In this document: piece after piece, positions 36,387-45,629 of the stretch
How the letters are laid out: every line of letters begins with the position of its first letter
Numbering within the stretch: the stretch's first letter is position 1
Assembly: GCF_003062295.1 (NCBI RefSeq)
Contig: NZ_PYCN01000022.1
Location: 1 to 64,000, forward strand
Reading direction: 5' to 3'
DNA from: Bradyrhizobium algeriense
Lineage (GTDB): Bacteria; Pseudomonadota; Alphaproteobacteria; Rhizobiales; Xanthobacteraceae
DNA length: 64,000 nt
Notes under the pieces: model-generated
The model's input: only the letters and a program-made list of their open reading frames with translations
Databases searched by the model: none
Told to the model about the DNA's origin: nothing
Position numbers and translations under genes: made by a program

Positions 36387-36952
36387 GGGCGCCTCCCCGG
36401 AATTTGCTCCGCGAAGTGGACGGCTCGCGAATCGCTGCCGTCTCTGTTTTTTCTTCGAAGCCTGGCGATCATCGCGCCAGCTTGTGCGCTTCAATCACCG
36501 TCTGTCGTCAGGCTGTGGTGGATCGCTAGCTTTCGATGAACGATCTCGCTCAAGACAACGGCGTGACGGCCATTTGTTGCCCTTATAGCGACGCTGCATT
36601 GTTCAATTTTATGTCGAGAATCGAAGAGGCGATTTTGTTCCGAGATTTTCGAATATGCATAGCTGCATCGAGTCACACGCAGCCCGTTAACCGGGCAAAT
36701 CGAAACTAAGCGCTTCCGAACAAACCGGAATATCGCGTCGCACAAATCACGGTAAAGATTCCGTTGCGTTGTTCCACACGACATTTTCGCTTTCGCGCCA
36801 AATTTCGCTCAAGATTGTGGAAAGTCTTACCGATCGGCGGGCGTTCGCGCTCGCGGAAAGTGCTGACGTTCGCTGCCGCGAAGTCGTCACGCGCGGTGCC
36901 GAGCGACTCGAATCGCTCGATCACAGTCCGGTTTCAGCAAGAGAGGAGAGTC
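36387..36952. other. Divergent promoter region of the exopolysaccharide locus
   Basis: A 566-base spacer between leftward genes (small membrane protein, phosphoesterase) and the rightward ExoY-like operon. It is visibly AT-richer around 36590-36800. A short hairpin gcccg-ttaac-cgggc sits at 36682-36696. No open frame looks real here. It probably contains promoters for both directions, but I cannot point to a convincing sigma-70 pair. Confidence 0.45.
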
Positions 36953-37717
36953 ATGAGCTCGATCGTGACAGCCAACTTCGATCGGAACAACGTCACGCCG
37001 ATTCGGAGAGAGCGGACTCAGATTTCGGTCCGTCCTGTCGAGTTTGCCGGCGGCGGTACGCATCGTGCGTATCGAGGCCGCCGGCGTTCGCGCCGTGTCG
37101 CGCGGACTGAGCCGTCGTCGTCGATCGCAAAGCGCGTCTTCGACATCGCCGCGGCAGGCGGCGCATTGCTGTTTTTCGCGCCTCTCCTGATTGCGATTGC
37201 CGTGGCGATCAAGGCGACGTCGCCGGGCCCGGTGCTGTTCTTTCAATACCGCTACGGCTATCGAAACCGCCGCTTCAAGATCTACAAGTTCCGCACCATG
37301 CGTAACGATGTCGGTGATGTGCGCGGTGTAAGGCAGACGGTCCAGGGCGATGCGCGCGTGACGCCGGTGGGGCGAATTCTGCGCAAGACCAGCCTCGACG
37401 AGATTCCGCAACTGATCAACGTGATCAAGGGCGACATGTCGCTGGTCGGGCCGCGGCCGCACGTTCCGGGAATGCTGGCCGCGGATCTGCCCTACGAAGA
37501 TCTCGTGCCATATTATTTTCAGCGCCATACGGCGCGGCCCGGTATTACCGGGCTCGCGCAGGTCAGCGGCTGCAGGGGCAGCACGGCCGAGTTTGGGCCT
37601 GCGGTCTCGCGGATCGATTACGACCTGCATTACATCGAGCAGTGGTCACTGCGCATGGACGTCATGATCATCATCCGCACCATCCGCAAGGAATTCCTGT
37701 CGGGAAGCGGATTCTGA
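36953..37717 (+). CDS. exoY: Undecaprenyl-phosphate sugar phosphotransferase (ExoY-like priming enzyme)
   Basis: A 254-aa bacterial sugar transferase. An Arg-rich N-terminus precedes one membrane segment (IAAAGGALLFFAPLLIAIAV), then the catalytic domain with SPGPVLFFQYRYGYRNRRFKIYKFRTM, RKTSLDEIPQLINVIKGDMSLVGPRPHVPG and ARPGITGLAQVSGC. It transfers a sugar-1-phosphate (usually galactose or glucose) to undecaprenyl phosphate, the first step of the repeat unit. The ATG at 36953 follows GAGAGGAGAG. It heads the rightward operon of priming and sugar-nucleotide genes. Confidence 0.93.
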   Translation: MSSIVTANFDRNNVTPIRRERTQISVRPVEFAGGGTHRAYRGRRRSRRVARTEPSSSIAKRVFDIAAAGGALLFFAPLLIAIAVAIKATSPGPVLFFQYRYGYRNRRFKIYKFRTMRNDVGDVRGVRQTVQGDARVTPVGRILRKTSLDEIPQLINVIKGDMSLVGPRPHVPGMLAADLPYEDLVPYYFQRHTARPGITGLAQVSGCRGSTAEFGPAVSRIDYDLHYIEQWSLRMDVMIIIRTIRKEFLSGSGF

Positions 37718-37746
37718 CCAACGTCAAGACATCGAAGGACCATGCC

Positions 37747-39186
37747 ATGGCGATGATCGAGCCGCGCGGCCGTATCGTACCCGTTCTCCTGTCAGGTGGC
37801 GCCGGCTCGCGGCTGTGGCCGCTGTCGCGCGAAACCTACCCCAAGCAATTGCTCTCGCTGCTCGGCGAGAACACTCTGCTGCAGCAAACGGCGCTCCGGG
37901 TCGACGATCGCGCGCTTTTTGCCGAGCCGATGGTGATCGCAAATGCCGAGCACCGTTTCGCGATCGGCGAGCAGTTGCGCGCGGTCGGCGTCGATCGTCC
38001 GACCATCGTGCTCGAACCGTTCGGAAGAAACACCGCGCCTGCGGTCGCGATTGCAGCGCTGCTCGCCAGTGAAAGCGATCCTGACGCCGTGATACTGGCG
38101 ATGCCGGTGGATCACTGGGTGCGCGATCACGCCGCGTTTCGCGCCGCCATATCGGCGGGCGTCACGGCCGCGCGATACGGCCGATTCGTCCTGTTCGGCG
38201 TCCGGCCCTCATCGGCGGCGACGGGCTTCGGCTATATCCGGATGGGCGACGAGTGGGAGGCCGCTTCGTCGATTCGCAGTGTGGCCAGCTTCGTCGAGAA
38301 GCCGGATCTGGTGACGGTGGAGCGCCTGCTGGCCTGCGACCAGCATGTCTGGAACAGCGGCATATTTCTGCTGCCGGCCCGCCAGTTCATCGACGAGTTG
38401 GCGCAACGGGCTCCGGACGTGCTCGCCGCCTGCCGCAAGGCGCTGACCGGCGCGACCCGCGATCTCGATTTTCTTCGGCTCGATGAACGGGCCTTCGAGG
38501 CCTGCCCTGCCATCTCGATGGACTACGCGATCATGGAAAAGACCGACAATGCCGTGGTCGTGCCCGCGACGTTCGACTGGAGCGACGTCGGAAGCTGGTC
38601 GGCCTTGTGGTCGATGGCGGAAAAGGATCCGTCGGGCAATGTGGTGATTGGCGATGCGGTGATGGAAGACACCTCGGGCTGCTATGTCCGCGGCGATGGG
38701 CAGCTGGTCGCGGCGCTCGGGGTCGAGGATCTCGTCATCGCGACCTCGCCCGATGTGGTGCTCGTGACCAGCCGCAAGCGCGACCAGGATGTCGGAAAGC
38801 TGGTCGAGCGCCTGAAGGCAAACGGCCACCGGTCGGCGACCCAGACTCACAGCGTCCATCGTCCCTGGGGCTACTATCAGTCGATCCATTCAGGCGACCG
38901 GTTTCAGGTCAAGCGGATCACGGTCAATCCCGGCGCCAAGCTGTCGCTGCAGAAACATTATCACCGCGCCGAGCATTGGGTCGTGGTGAACGGCACCGCG
39001 ATCGTCACGCGCGACGACGAGGAAATCCTCTTGCGCGAGAACGAGTCGATCTTCGTGCCCCTGGGATGCATGCATCGTCTGGAAAATCCCGGCAAGGTTC
39101 CGCTGAATCTGATCGAAGTCCAGTCGGGCGCCTATCTCGGCGAGGACGATATCGTTCGCGTGCAGGATATCTATGACCGTGTCTGA
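37747..39186 (+). CDS. manC: Mannose-1-phosphate guanylyltransferase / mannose-6-phosphate isomerase
   Basis: A 479-aa bifunctional type II PMI-GMP. The N-terminal nucleotidyltransferase begins VPVLLSGGAGSRLWPLSRET followed by PKQLL. FVEKPD and WNSGIFLL are typical GMP signatures. The C-terminal cupin has RPWGYYQSI, GDRFQVKRITVNPGAKLSLQ, HRAEHWVVVNGTA and a final NLIEVQSGAYLGEDDIVR. It supplies GDP-mannose for the exopolysaccharide. The ATG at 37747 follows GAAGGA; another ATG two codons later is possible. It lies 29 bases after the ExoY-like gene. Confidence 0.95.
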   Translation: MAMIEPRGRIVPVLLSGGAGSRLWPLSRETYPKQLLSLLGENTLLQQTALRVDDRALFAEPMVIANAEHRFAIGEQLRAVGVDRPTIVLEPFGRNTAPAVAIAALLASESDPDAVILAMPVDHWVRDHAAFRAAISAGVTAARYGRFVLFGVRPSSAATGFGYIRMGDEWEAASSIRSVASFVEKPDLVTVERLLACDQHVWNSGIFLLPARQFIDELAQRAPDVLAACRKALTGATRDLDFLRLDERAFEACPAISMDYAIMEKTDNAVVVPATFDWSDVGSWSALWSMAEKDPSGNVVIGDAVMEDTSGCYVRGDGQLVAALGVEDLVIATSPDVVLVTSRKRDQDVGKLVERLKANGHRSATQTHSVHRPWGYYQSIHSGDRFQVKRITVNPGAKLSLQKHYHRAEHWVVVNGTAIVTRDDEEILLRENESIFVPLGCMHRLENPGKVPLNLIEVQSGAYLGEDDIVRVQDIYDRV

Positions 39187-39273
39187 GGTGCGGCTGGGTG
39201 GGAGGCAGCATCCGCATCGAGGACGACGCATGCCGCGGCGAATTCTGTGCGTGCGACACCAAGGGAGGCGGCG

Positions 39274-40062
39274 ATGAACGCAAAGCAACAGGTCAAGGAA
39301 CTGGTGAAGGACGCGTTTCCCTCGATATGGCTGCAATGGCATTTCATGAAGCGGCCCAAATCGGCCGAGCGGGAACTGTCCTATCTCGACAAGGTGATTC
39401 CCGATGACGCGGTGACGGTCGATGTCGGCGCCAACTGCGGCCTGTACACGCGGCGGCTGGCGCGCCTCTCCCGGCAGGTTCATGCCTTCGAGCCTTCGCA
39501 GCAGATGGCACGGCTGCTGCGCCGAACCTCGGCGCGGAATGTAAGCGTCCACGAGATCGCTTTGTCGGATCATGACGGCGATGCCGAGTTGTTCGTCCCG
39601 CAGGGCGAAGACGGCCTGGTCCATGGTCTGGCCTCGCTGGAGGCGCGAAACGGCTCTTCGGCCAGCCTGGTCTCTGCCCACGTGCCGATCGCGCGGCTTG
39701 ATGCTGTCATCGACCAGGATGTGGCGTTCGTGAAGATCGACGTCGAAGGTCACGAGTTGAATGTCCTGAACGGCGCCGTCGAACTTCTGGAGCGGTGTCA
39801 GCCGGTATTTTTGGTGGAGGCGGAAGACCGCCATCGCGCCGAGGCGACGCGCCTGGTGTTCGAATTCTTCCGGGATAAATCCTATCGGGGCTTCTTCCTG
39901 AAAGACAGTGAGGTGATCGGCGTAGAGCAGTTCGATTCCCGCAGGCTCCAGGATGCCGGCGCGCTGCGGCCGGATGGCGGCCGCAAGGACGGACGGTTCT
40001 ACGTCAACAACTTCTTTTTCTTTCCCCGTCATCTCGATGGCGAATCGATATTGAGCAGTTAG
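39274..40062 (+). CDS. FkbM-family methyltransferase
   Basis: A 262-aa SAM-dependent methyltransferase of the FkbM family. Motif I reads VTVDVGANCGLYTRRLARLS, followed by VHAFEPSQQMARLLRR, IALSDHDGDAEL and the family-specific VAFVKIDVEGHELNVLNGA. FkbM enzymes O-methylate hydroxyl groups of sugars and polyketides. Within the exopolysaccharide locus it is a good candidate for sugar O-methylation. The ATG follows AAGGGAGG. It is 87 bases downstream of manC in the same direction. Confidence 0.9.
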   Translation: MNAKQQVKELVKDAFPSIWLQWHFMKRPKSAERELSYLDKVIPDDAVTVDVGANCGLYTRRLARLSRQVHAFEPSQQMARLLRRTSARNVSVHEIALSDHDGDAELFVPQGEDGLVHGLASLEARNGSSASLVSAHVPIARLDAVIDQDVAFVKIDVEGHELNVLNGAVELLERCQPVFLVEAEDRHRAEATRLVFEFFRDKSYRGFFLKDSEVIGVEQFDSRRLQDAGALRPDGGRKDGRFYVNNFFFFPRHLDGESILSS

Positions 40063-40132
40063 CTCATCGTCTCACCGCCATCTTTTGTCGGCGCAGCCAA
40101 CGCTGCGCGCGGCTTTTCAGACAGGAACCGTA

Positions 40133-41452
40133 ATGCATATAGCGATGATTGGCGCCGGCTATGTCGGGCTGGTGTCAGGGGCGTGCTTTTCCGATTTCGG
40201 GCATCAGGTCGTCTGTATCGACAGCAACGCGGAAAAGGTTGACCGCCTCAACAACGGAGAGATGCCGATTCACGAGCCGGGGCTGGCCGAACTGGTGGCG
40301 CGAAATGTTGAACAAGGTCGCCTTTCATTCGCGAGCGATCTGAAGTCGGCCGTCAGCGAAGCGGAAGTGGTGTTCATCGCGGTCGGCACTCCGTCGCGCC
40401 GCGGCGACGGCCATGCCGATCTGTCCTATGTCTATGCGGCGGCGCGCGAGATCGCGGCCGTGCTTCCGGAGCGGGCGGTGGTGGTCACCAAGTCGACGGT
40501 TCCGGTCGGCACCGGCGACGAGGTCGAGCGCATCATCCGCGAAGAGAATCCCGCCGCCACGGTCACCGTCGTCTCGAATCCCGAGTTCCTGCGCGAAGGC
40601 GCCGCGATCCGCGACTTCAAGCATCCGGACCGGATCGTGATCGGAACGGATGACGTACGCGCCCGCGGCGTGATGGCCGAGGTCTACCGGCCGCTTCACC
40701 TCAACGCTTCGCCGATCCTCTATACCGATCGCCGCACCGCCGAGCTGACGAAATATGCCGCGAATTCCTTTCTCGCCACCAAGATCGCCTTCATCAACGA
40801 GATCGCGGACCTTGCAGAAAAGGTCGGCGCCAATGTGCAGGAAGTCGCGCGCGGCATCGGCCTCGACAACCGGATCGGCCAGAAATTCCTGCATGCGGGC
40901 CCGGGTTTTGGCGGATCCTGCTTTCCGAAGGATGCGATGGCGCTGATCAAGACCGGCCAGGACAATGAATCGCCGGTGCGAATCGTGGAAACGGTGGTCG
41001 CCGTCAACGATCAGCGCAAACGGGCGATGGCGCGCAAGGTCGCCAACGCGTTCGGCGGCAATCTGCGCGGAAAATCGATCGCGGTACTTGGCGTAACCTT
41101 CAAGCCCGATACCGACGACATGCGCGACGCGCCGTCGATTCCGCTGATCACCGCGCTGCAGGACATGGGCGCCGAGGTTCGCGTTTTCGATCCCGTCGGC
41201 ATGGAGCAGGCGAAGAAGGTGTTCGAGAACGTCACCTTTAGCGAAAACGCCTATCGTTGCGCCAAAGGATGTCACGCGCTCGTCATCGTCACGGAATGGG
41301 AGCAGTTTCGCGCGCTGGATCTGAAGGAATTGTCCACCATCATGGCCTGCCCGGTCATCGTCGATCTGCGCAACATCTACTCTCCGGAAGAAGTGGAGCG
41401 GAACGGCTTTCTGTACTGCGGCGTCGGTCGGCCGAAATCGGTGGCGTACTGA
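40133..41452 (+). CDS. ugd: UDP-glucose 6-dehydrogenase
   Basis: A 439-aa UDP-glucose/GDP-mannose dehydrogenase. The N-terminal NAD motif is MIGAGYVGLVSGACFSDFGH. VSNPEFLREGAAIRDF carries the catalytic Glu, and GFGGSCFPKDAMAL carries the nucleophilic Cys263. The C-terminal domain has GVTFKPDTDDMRDAPS. It makes UDP-glucuronate, which the downstream epimerase can convert to UDP-galacturonate. GDP-mannose as substrate is less likely given the adjacent UDP-uronate epimerase and overall UGD pattern. The ATG follows AGGAA. Confidence 0.94.
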   Translation: MHIAMIGAGYVGLVSGACFSDFGHQVVCIDSNAEKVDRLNNGEMPIHEPGLAELVARNVEQGRLSFASDLKSAVSEAEVVFIAVGTPSRRGDGHADLSYVYAAAREIAAVLPERAVVVTKSTVPVGTGDEVERIIREENPAATVTVVSNPEFLREGAAIRDFKHPDRIVIGTDDVRARGVMAEVYRPLHLNASPILYTDRRTAELTKYAANSFLATKIAFINEIADLAEKVGANVQEVARGIGLDNRIGQKFLHAGPGFGGSCFPKDAMALIKTGQDNESPVRIVETVVAVNDQRKRAMARKVANAFGGNLRGKSIAVLGVTFKPDTDDMRDAPSIPLITALQDMGAEVRVFDPVGMEQAKKVFENVTFSENAYRCAKGCHALVIVTEWEQFRALDLKELSTIMACPVIVDLRNIYSPEEVERNGFLYCGVGRPKSVAY

Positions 41453-41496
41453 TACTGATGCGTAGAGGCCGTCATCACATCGGATAGGGTGCGCGC

Positions 41497-42516
41497 ATGA
41501 TGTCGGATCAGGCAATTCTGGTAACGGGGGCGGCGGGGTTCATCGGATTCCACGTGGCGCAGCGGTTGCTGCAGTCCGGCCACCGCGTCGTCGGGGTCGA
41601 CAATCTCAACACATACTACGATCCGCGGCTGAAGGCGGCCCGGCTCGATATCCTCCGCAACGACCCGCGCTTTCAGTTCGAAAGGCTTGACGTGGCGGAT
41701 CGCGTGGCGATACCGGCGCTGTTTGCGCGGTATCGGTTTCCCGTCGTCATCCACCTGGCCGCGCAAGCCGGCGTACGATACTCGCTCAGGGATCCGCACG
41801 CCTATGTCGACGCCAATCTGGTCGGCTTCACCAATATTCTGGAGGGATGCCGGCACAATGGCTGCCGTCATCTGCTGTTCGCATCCTCATCCTCCGTCTA
41901 CGGGGCCAACAGGAAGCTGCCGTTTTCGGTGCACGACAACGTCGATCACCCGATCAGCCTTTATGCCGCGAGCAAGAAGGCCAACGAGTTGATGGCGCAT
42001 TCGTACAGCCATCTTTACGGGATACCGTGCACCGGCTTGCGTTTCTTCACGGTGTACGGCCCCTGGTATCGCCCCGACATGGCGCTGTTCGTGTTTGCGG
42101 ACGCGATCGTCCGCGGCGATCCGGTCAAGCTGTTCAACGGGGGGCGGATGCTTCGCGACTTCACCTATGTCGACGATGTGACGGAAGCGCTGGTCCGCCT
42201 GATCGAGCTCCCGCCGCAGGTTGGGCAAGTCGGGTTGAACGGAATTCAGGACCCGGGATCGAGCATTGCCCCCTGGCGCATCTATAATGTCGGCAACAAC
42301 AAGCCGCAGGAATTGATGCTCGTGCTCGGTCTCCTCGAGCAGGAGCTGGGGCGCAAGGCCAACAAGGAACTGCTGCCGATGCAGCCGGGCGACGTGCCGA
42401 CGACCTATGCCGATGTTGATGATCTCGTGCGTGACGTAGGCTTCCGCCCGGCAACTCCGATCGAGGACGGCATCCACAGGTTCGCCAGCTGGTATCGCAG
42501 CTATTGCGAGGCTTAG
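41497..42516 (+). CDS. UDP-glucuronate 4-epimerase (extended SDR)
   Basis: A 339-aa extended-SDR sugar epimerase. It shows the NAD loop VTGAAGFIGFHVAQRL, VVGVDNLNTYYDPRLKAARL (characteristic of UDP-GlcA epimerases), LAAQAGVRYSLRDPHAYVD, ASSSSVYGANRKLPF and the YAASKKANE active-site YxxxK. It provides UDP-galacturonate from the product of the adjacent Ugd. It is the last gene of the rightward exopolysaccharide operon and its stop overlaps the stop of the convergent AraC gene by four bases. Confidence 0.92.
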   Translation: MMSDQAILVTGAAGFIGFHVAQRLLQSGHRVVGVDNLNTYYDPRLKAARLDILRNDPRFQFERLDVADRVAIPALFARYRFPVVIHLAAQAGVRYSLRDPHAYVDANLVGFTNILEGCRHNGCRHLLFASSSSVYGANRKLPFSVHDNVDHPISLYAASKKANELMAHSYSHLYGIPCTGLRFFTVYGPWYRPDMALFVFADAIVRGDPVKLFNGGRMLRDFTYVDDVTEALVRLIELPPQVGQVGLNGIQDPGSSIAPWRIYNVGNNKPQELMLVLGLLEQELGRKANKELLPMQPGDVPTTYADVDDLVRDVGFRPATPIEDGIHRFASWYRSYCEA

Positions 42517-43454
42517 CCGGTTGGTGGGCTAGCGCGAAAATCCCGTGGCGTGGCGCCAAATCTGTCCTTGAACGTGCGCGTGGCGTGGGCGGCATCGGCG
42601 AAGCCGCATTGATGCGCAAGCCTTGCGATCGGAACGCTTGCCAACGAAGCCTGCCGCAGCAGGTCTTTGAACAATTCGACACGCAGATGAAGGACATGGC
42701 GTTCGAACGTGGTCGCGCGGTCAGCGAAGATGCGATGAAAGGTTCGCTCCGAAATGCCGAACTCGGCGGCAAGCGCCGGCGCCGGCCGGATCGTGGCGAT
42801 GTTTGCCCTCAGGTAAGTGTCGATCAGCCTGAACAGGCCGGGGCGGCTGAGCTCATGGCTTGCGCCGGCGGCAAGGCGCAGTATCGCCGATAGATAAGCG
42901 ACGATGTCAGGCTCGTTTTGTCTTGCCGCTGCGTCCGGCACGGAGATCGCGTCGCGTACCAGCGCGGCAATCGCGCGCGCAATCGTCCCGGACAAGGGGA
43001 TAGGCTTCGCGCATAGTCGCTCCGCTTCGGGGACGGATCGCAACAGCGACGAGGCGGGGACGGTGGCGATCAGCAGTTCCACGCGCTGCTCGGGACCGAA
43101 CAGCCGATCCTCGAACGGACGCCGCGCATCGTAGAGCACGCCGTATCCCGGTTCGATCGTGCTTTCGTTTCCGGCTTGCACGATCGAGCTTCGGCCGCGC
43201 CGTTGGAAATCGAACATGAATTCGTCCGAACCGGCCATGTTCACGAGCCGGGCATCGCGGGTGTAGCATTGTGGACTACTGTCGAAGCGGACCAGCTTAG
43301 CGCCGCCGATTTCGACGAATTCGAAATGACCGCTGACGACTGCAGAGCCGAGCGGCTTGGTTTCGACACTGGCGAATGACCGGCAGATCGCCTCGGTCCA
43401 ATAGGCTGTTCGCTCGGCCGGGCGGATCGGGTCGGTGGAGACGCTGATCGGCAT
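42513..43454 (-). CDS. AraC-family regulator, FeaR-like
   Basis: A 313-aa regulator. An N-terminal AraC-binding-like domain (residues about 20-185) contains RFDSSPQCYTRDARLVNM and GYGVLYDARRPFEDR. The C-terminal double helix-turn-helix contains LAAEFGISERTFHRIFADRA and IARLAHQCGFADAAHATRTF followed by KDRFGATPRDFR. This layout is that of FeaR, which activates amine oxidase and aldehyde dehydrogenase genes in enteric bacteria. The gene is divergent from a copper amine oxidase with a 153-base shared promoter region, so it very probably controls it in response to an amine-derived signal. Confidence 0.9.
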   Translation of the reverse strand: MPISVSTDPIRPAERTAYWTEAICRSFASVETKPLGSAVVSGHFEFVEIGGAKLVRFDSSPQCYTRDARLVNMAGSDEFMFDFQRRGRSSIVQAGNESTIEPGYGVLYDARRPFEDRLFGPEQRVELLIATVPASSLLRSVPEAERLCAKPIPLSGTIARAIAALVRDAISVPDAAARQNEPDIVAYLSAILRLAAGASHELSRPGLFRLIDTYLRANIATIRPAPALAAEFGISERTFHRIFADRATTFERHVLHLRVELFKDLLRQASLASVPIARLAHQCGFADAAHATRTFKDRFGATPRDFRASPPTG

Positions 43455-43584
43455 CGTGCGAACAAGATCCGGTTTGTGGTCCCCCAGCGTCGCCCAGGAC
43501 CGGTCGCTCTGGCAAGGGCCAAACCGCCGGACGTGGCAGGTTCATTCAAGACGCAGCGGCTCGGGCCGCCGTAGCCTGCGGCCA

Positions 43585-43598
43585 AATTCTGGAGAATT
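43585..43598. promoter_or_regulatory. Perfect palindrome just before the amine oxidase start
   Basis: aattct-gg-agaatt is a perfect 6-bp inverted repeat with a two-base centre located 9 bases before the amine oxidase ATG. It overlaps the only GGAG available as a ribosome site. It could be a small operator or an mRNA hairpin that masks the ribosome site. Evidence is positional only. Confidence 0.3.
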
Positions 43599-43607
43599 CG
43601 GTCCGAT

Positions 43608-45584
43608 ATGGTACGCACAAAGCCATCCGCCGGCACAGATGCCGGCCATCCGCTCGATCCGCTCAGCGAGACCGAAGTCGCGCTGGCGTCCGAAGTATTG
43701 AGGACGGAAAAGCGGCTCGGCCCGCACGCGCGATTTACGCACGTGCAGCTCGAAGAGCCGGCCAAGTCCGACGTCCTCGAATGGAAGCCATCTGCCGGGC
43801 TGCGGCGGCGGGCCGCTGTCACCCTGTTCGACAGCAAGACCGGCGCGACGCATGTCGCGACGTTAGATCTCGATTCCAAGCGCGTGACGGCGTGGCGCGA
43901 GTATCCGACCAAGCTCCATCCCTACGGCCAGCCCCCGATCACGATCGAGGAAGTGTTCAAGGTCGGCGACATCGTCAAGGCCGACGCGGACTGGCGGCGT
44001 GCGATGAAGCGGCGGGGCCTGAAGGATGAGGACATCGAGCTGGTTCAGGTCGACCCGTTTTCGGCCGGCTATTTCGACCGCGAGGTGGAGAAGGGTCGCA
44101 GGCTGGTCAGCGCCGTTTCCTATTGGCGGAAGGACCTCAAGGACAACGGCTATGCGCACCCGATCGAAGGCGTGGTCGCGCTCGTCGACCTGATCGAGAA
44201 CAGGATCGTCCATCTGGTCGATGAGCCCGACGTGATTCCGATCCCGAAGAAATCGCGCAACTATGACCGGGCATCGATCCCGCAGACGCGCAAGGACGTG
44301 AAGCCGCTGGATGTGGTGCAAAAGGACGGCCCGAGCTTTTCGGTCGAGGGTTGGAAGGTCTGTTGGCAGAACTGGTCGTTCCGTGTCGGCTGGACCGCGC
44401 GCGAGGGTCTCGTGCTGCACCAGATCTCGTTTCGCGATCGTGAGCGCGAACGGCCGATCATCTACCGGGCCAGCGTCACCGACATGATCGTTCCCTATGC
44501 CGATCCGACCGCCAATCATTTCTGGAAATGCGCGTTCGACGCCGGGGAGTATGGACTGGGCAAGCTCGCCAACGCACTCGAACTCGGCTGCGACTGCCTC
44601 GGCCATATCCATTATTTCGATGTGCCGGTCGCCGACGATTACGGCAAGCCATCCGTGATGAAGAACGCGATCTGCTTGCACGAAGAGGATTACGGGATCC
44701 TCTGGAAGCACTACGAATTCCGCAATGAGACCTTCGAGGTGCGGCGGTCACGTCGGCTCGTCATCTCGTTCTTCACCACCGTCGGAAACTACGATTACGG
44801 ATTCTTCTGGTATTTCTACCAGGACGGTACCATTCAGCTCGAGGTCAAGCTCACCGGCATCATCCAGACGGCGGCGATCGCGCCGGGTAATCCCTATCCG
44901 TGGGGCGGCATGGTCGCTGAAGATCTCGGCGGTCCGACCCACCAGCATTTCTTCAATGCCCGCCTCCACATGATGCTGGATGGTGAGGGCAATAGCGTCA
45001 CCGAGCACGAGTTCCACCCGCGGCCATGGGGGACGGACAATCCCTACGGCAACGTCTTCGATACGACGTCGCGCCTTCTCGCGCGCGAACGCGACGCGGT
45101 CCGCGAGGCCGACGGCCGGACGGGACGCTACTGGAAGATCACCAATCCCAATCATAAGAACAGCGTCGGCGGCCCGACGGCCTACAAGCTCCTGGCGCAC
45201 AGCGCGCCCGTGATGCTCGCGCAGGAGGGCTGCTACATGACCTCGCGCGGCGGCTTTGCGACCAAGCACATCTGGGTGACGCGCTACGCGCCCGACGAGC
45301 GTTATGCGAGCGGCGAATTCCCGAACCAGCATGCCGGGGGTGACGGTCTGCCGAAATATGTTGCGAAAAACCGTTCGATCGAAAACCAGGATATCGTCGT
45401 CTGGCACAGTTTCGGGGCCACGCATGTCTGCCGTCCCGAAGATTTTCCGGTGATGCCGGTCGAGTATGTCGGCTTCACGCTGAAGCCGAACGGCTTCTTT
45501 GCCGAGAATCCGGCGATGGATCTGCCGCCCGACCGAAACAGCGCGAGCCGCGATAACAGGGACAAGGATTCGTGCTGCGGATGA
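43608..45584 (+). CDS. tynA: Copper-containing primary-amine oxidase
   Basis: A 658-aa copper/topaquinone amine oxidase, oxidising primary amines to aldehyde, ammonia and H2O2. The topaquinone precursor is Tyr395 in TVGNYDYGFF. The catalytic base is Asp311 in AFDAGEYG. The Asp-Tyr spacing of 84 equals that of the Arthrobacter enzyme. Copper histidines are His445 and His447 (PTHQHFF) and His606 (GATHVCRPEDFPVMP). Unlike E. coli TynA there is no signal peptide and no extra N-terminal domain, so it is cytoplasmic. It is divergent from a FeaR-like regulator, which suggests inducible use of aromatic amines as a nitrogen source. Confidence 0.95.
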   Translation: MVRTKPSAGTDAGHPLDPLSETEVALASEVLRTEKRLGPHARFTHVQLEEPAKSDVLEWKPSAGLRRRAAVTLFDSKTGATHVATLDLDSKRVTAWREYPTKLHPYGQPPITIEEVFKVGDIVKADADWRRAMKRRGLKDEDIELVQVDPFSAGYFDREVEKGRRLVSAVSYWRKDLKDNGYAHPIEGVVALVDLIENRIVHLVDEPDVIPIPKKSRNYDRASIPQTRKDVKPLDVVQKDGPSFSVEGWKVCWQNWSFRVGWTAREGLVLHQISFRDRERERPIIYRASVTDMIVPYADPTANHFWKCAFDAGEYGLGKLANALELGCDCLGHIHYFDVPVADDYGKPSVMKNAICLHEEDYGILWKHYEFRNETFEVRRSRRLVISFFTTVGNYDYGFFWYFYQDGTIQLEVKLTGIIQTAAIAPGNPYPWGGMVAEDLGGPTHQHFFNARLHMMLDGEGNSVTEHEFHPRPWGTDNPYGNVFDTTSRLLARERDAVREADGRTGRYWKITNPNHKNSVGGPTAYKLLAHSAPVMLAQEGCYMTSRGGFATKHIWVTRYAPDERYASGEFPNQHAGGDGLPKYVAKNRSIENQDIVVWHSFGATHVCRPEDFPVMPVEYVGFTLKPNGFFAENPAMDLPPDRNSASRDNRDKDSCCG

Positions 45585-45629
45585 AGGCCCGCCATCAGCT
45601 TTTCGTTTCATCGAACAAGGAGACTGACC

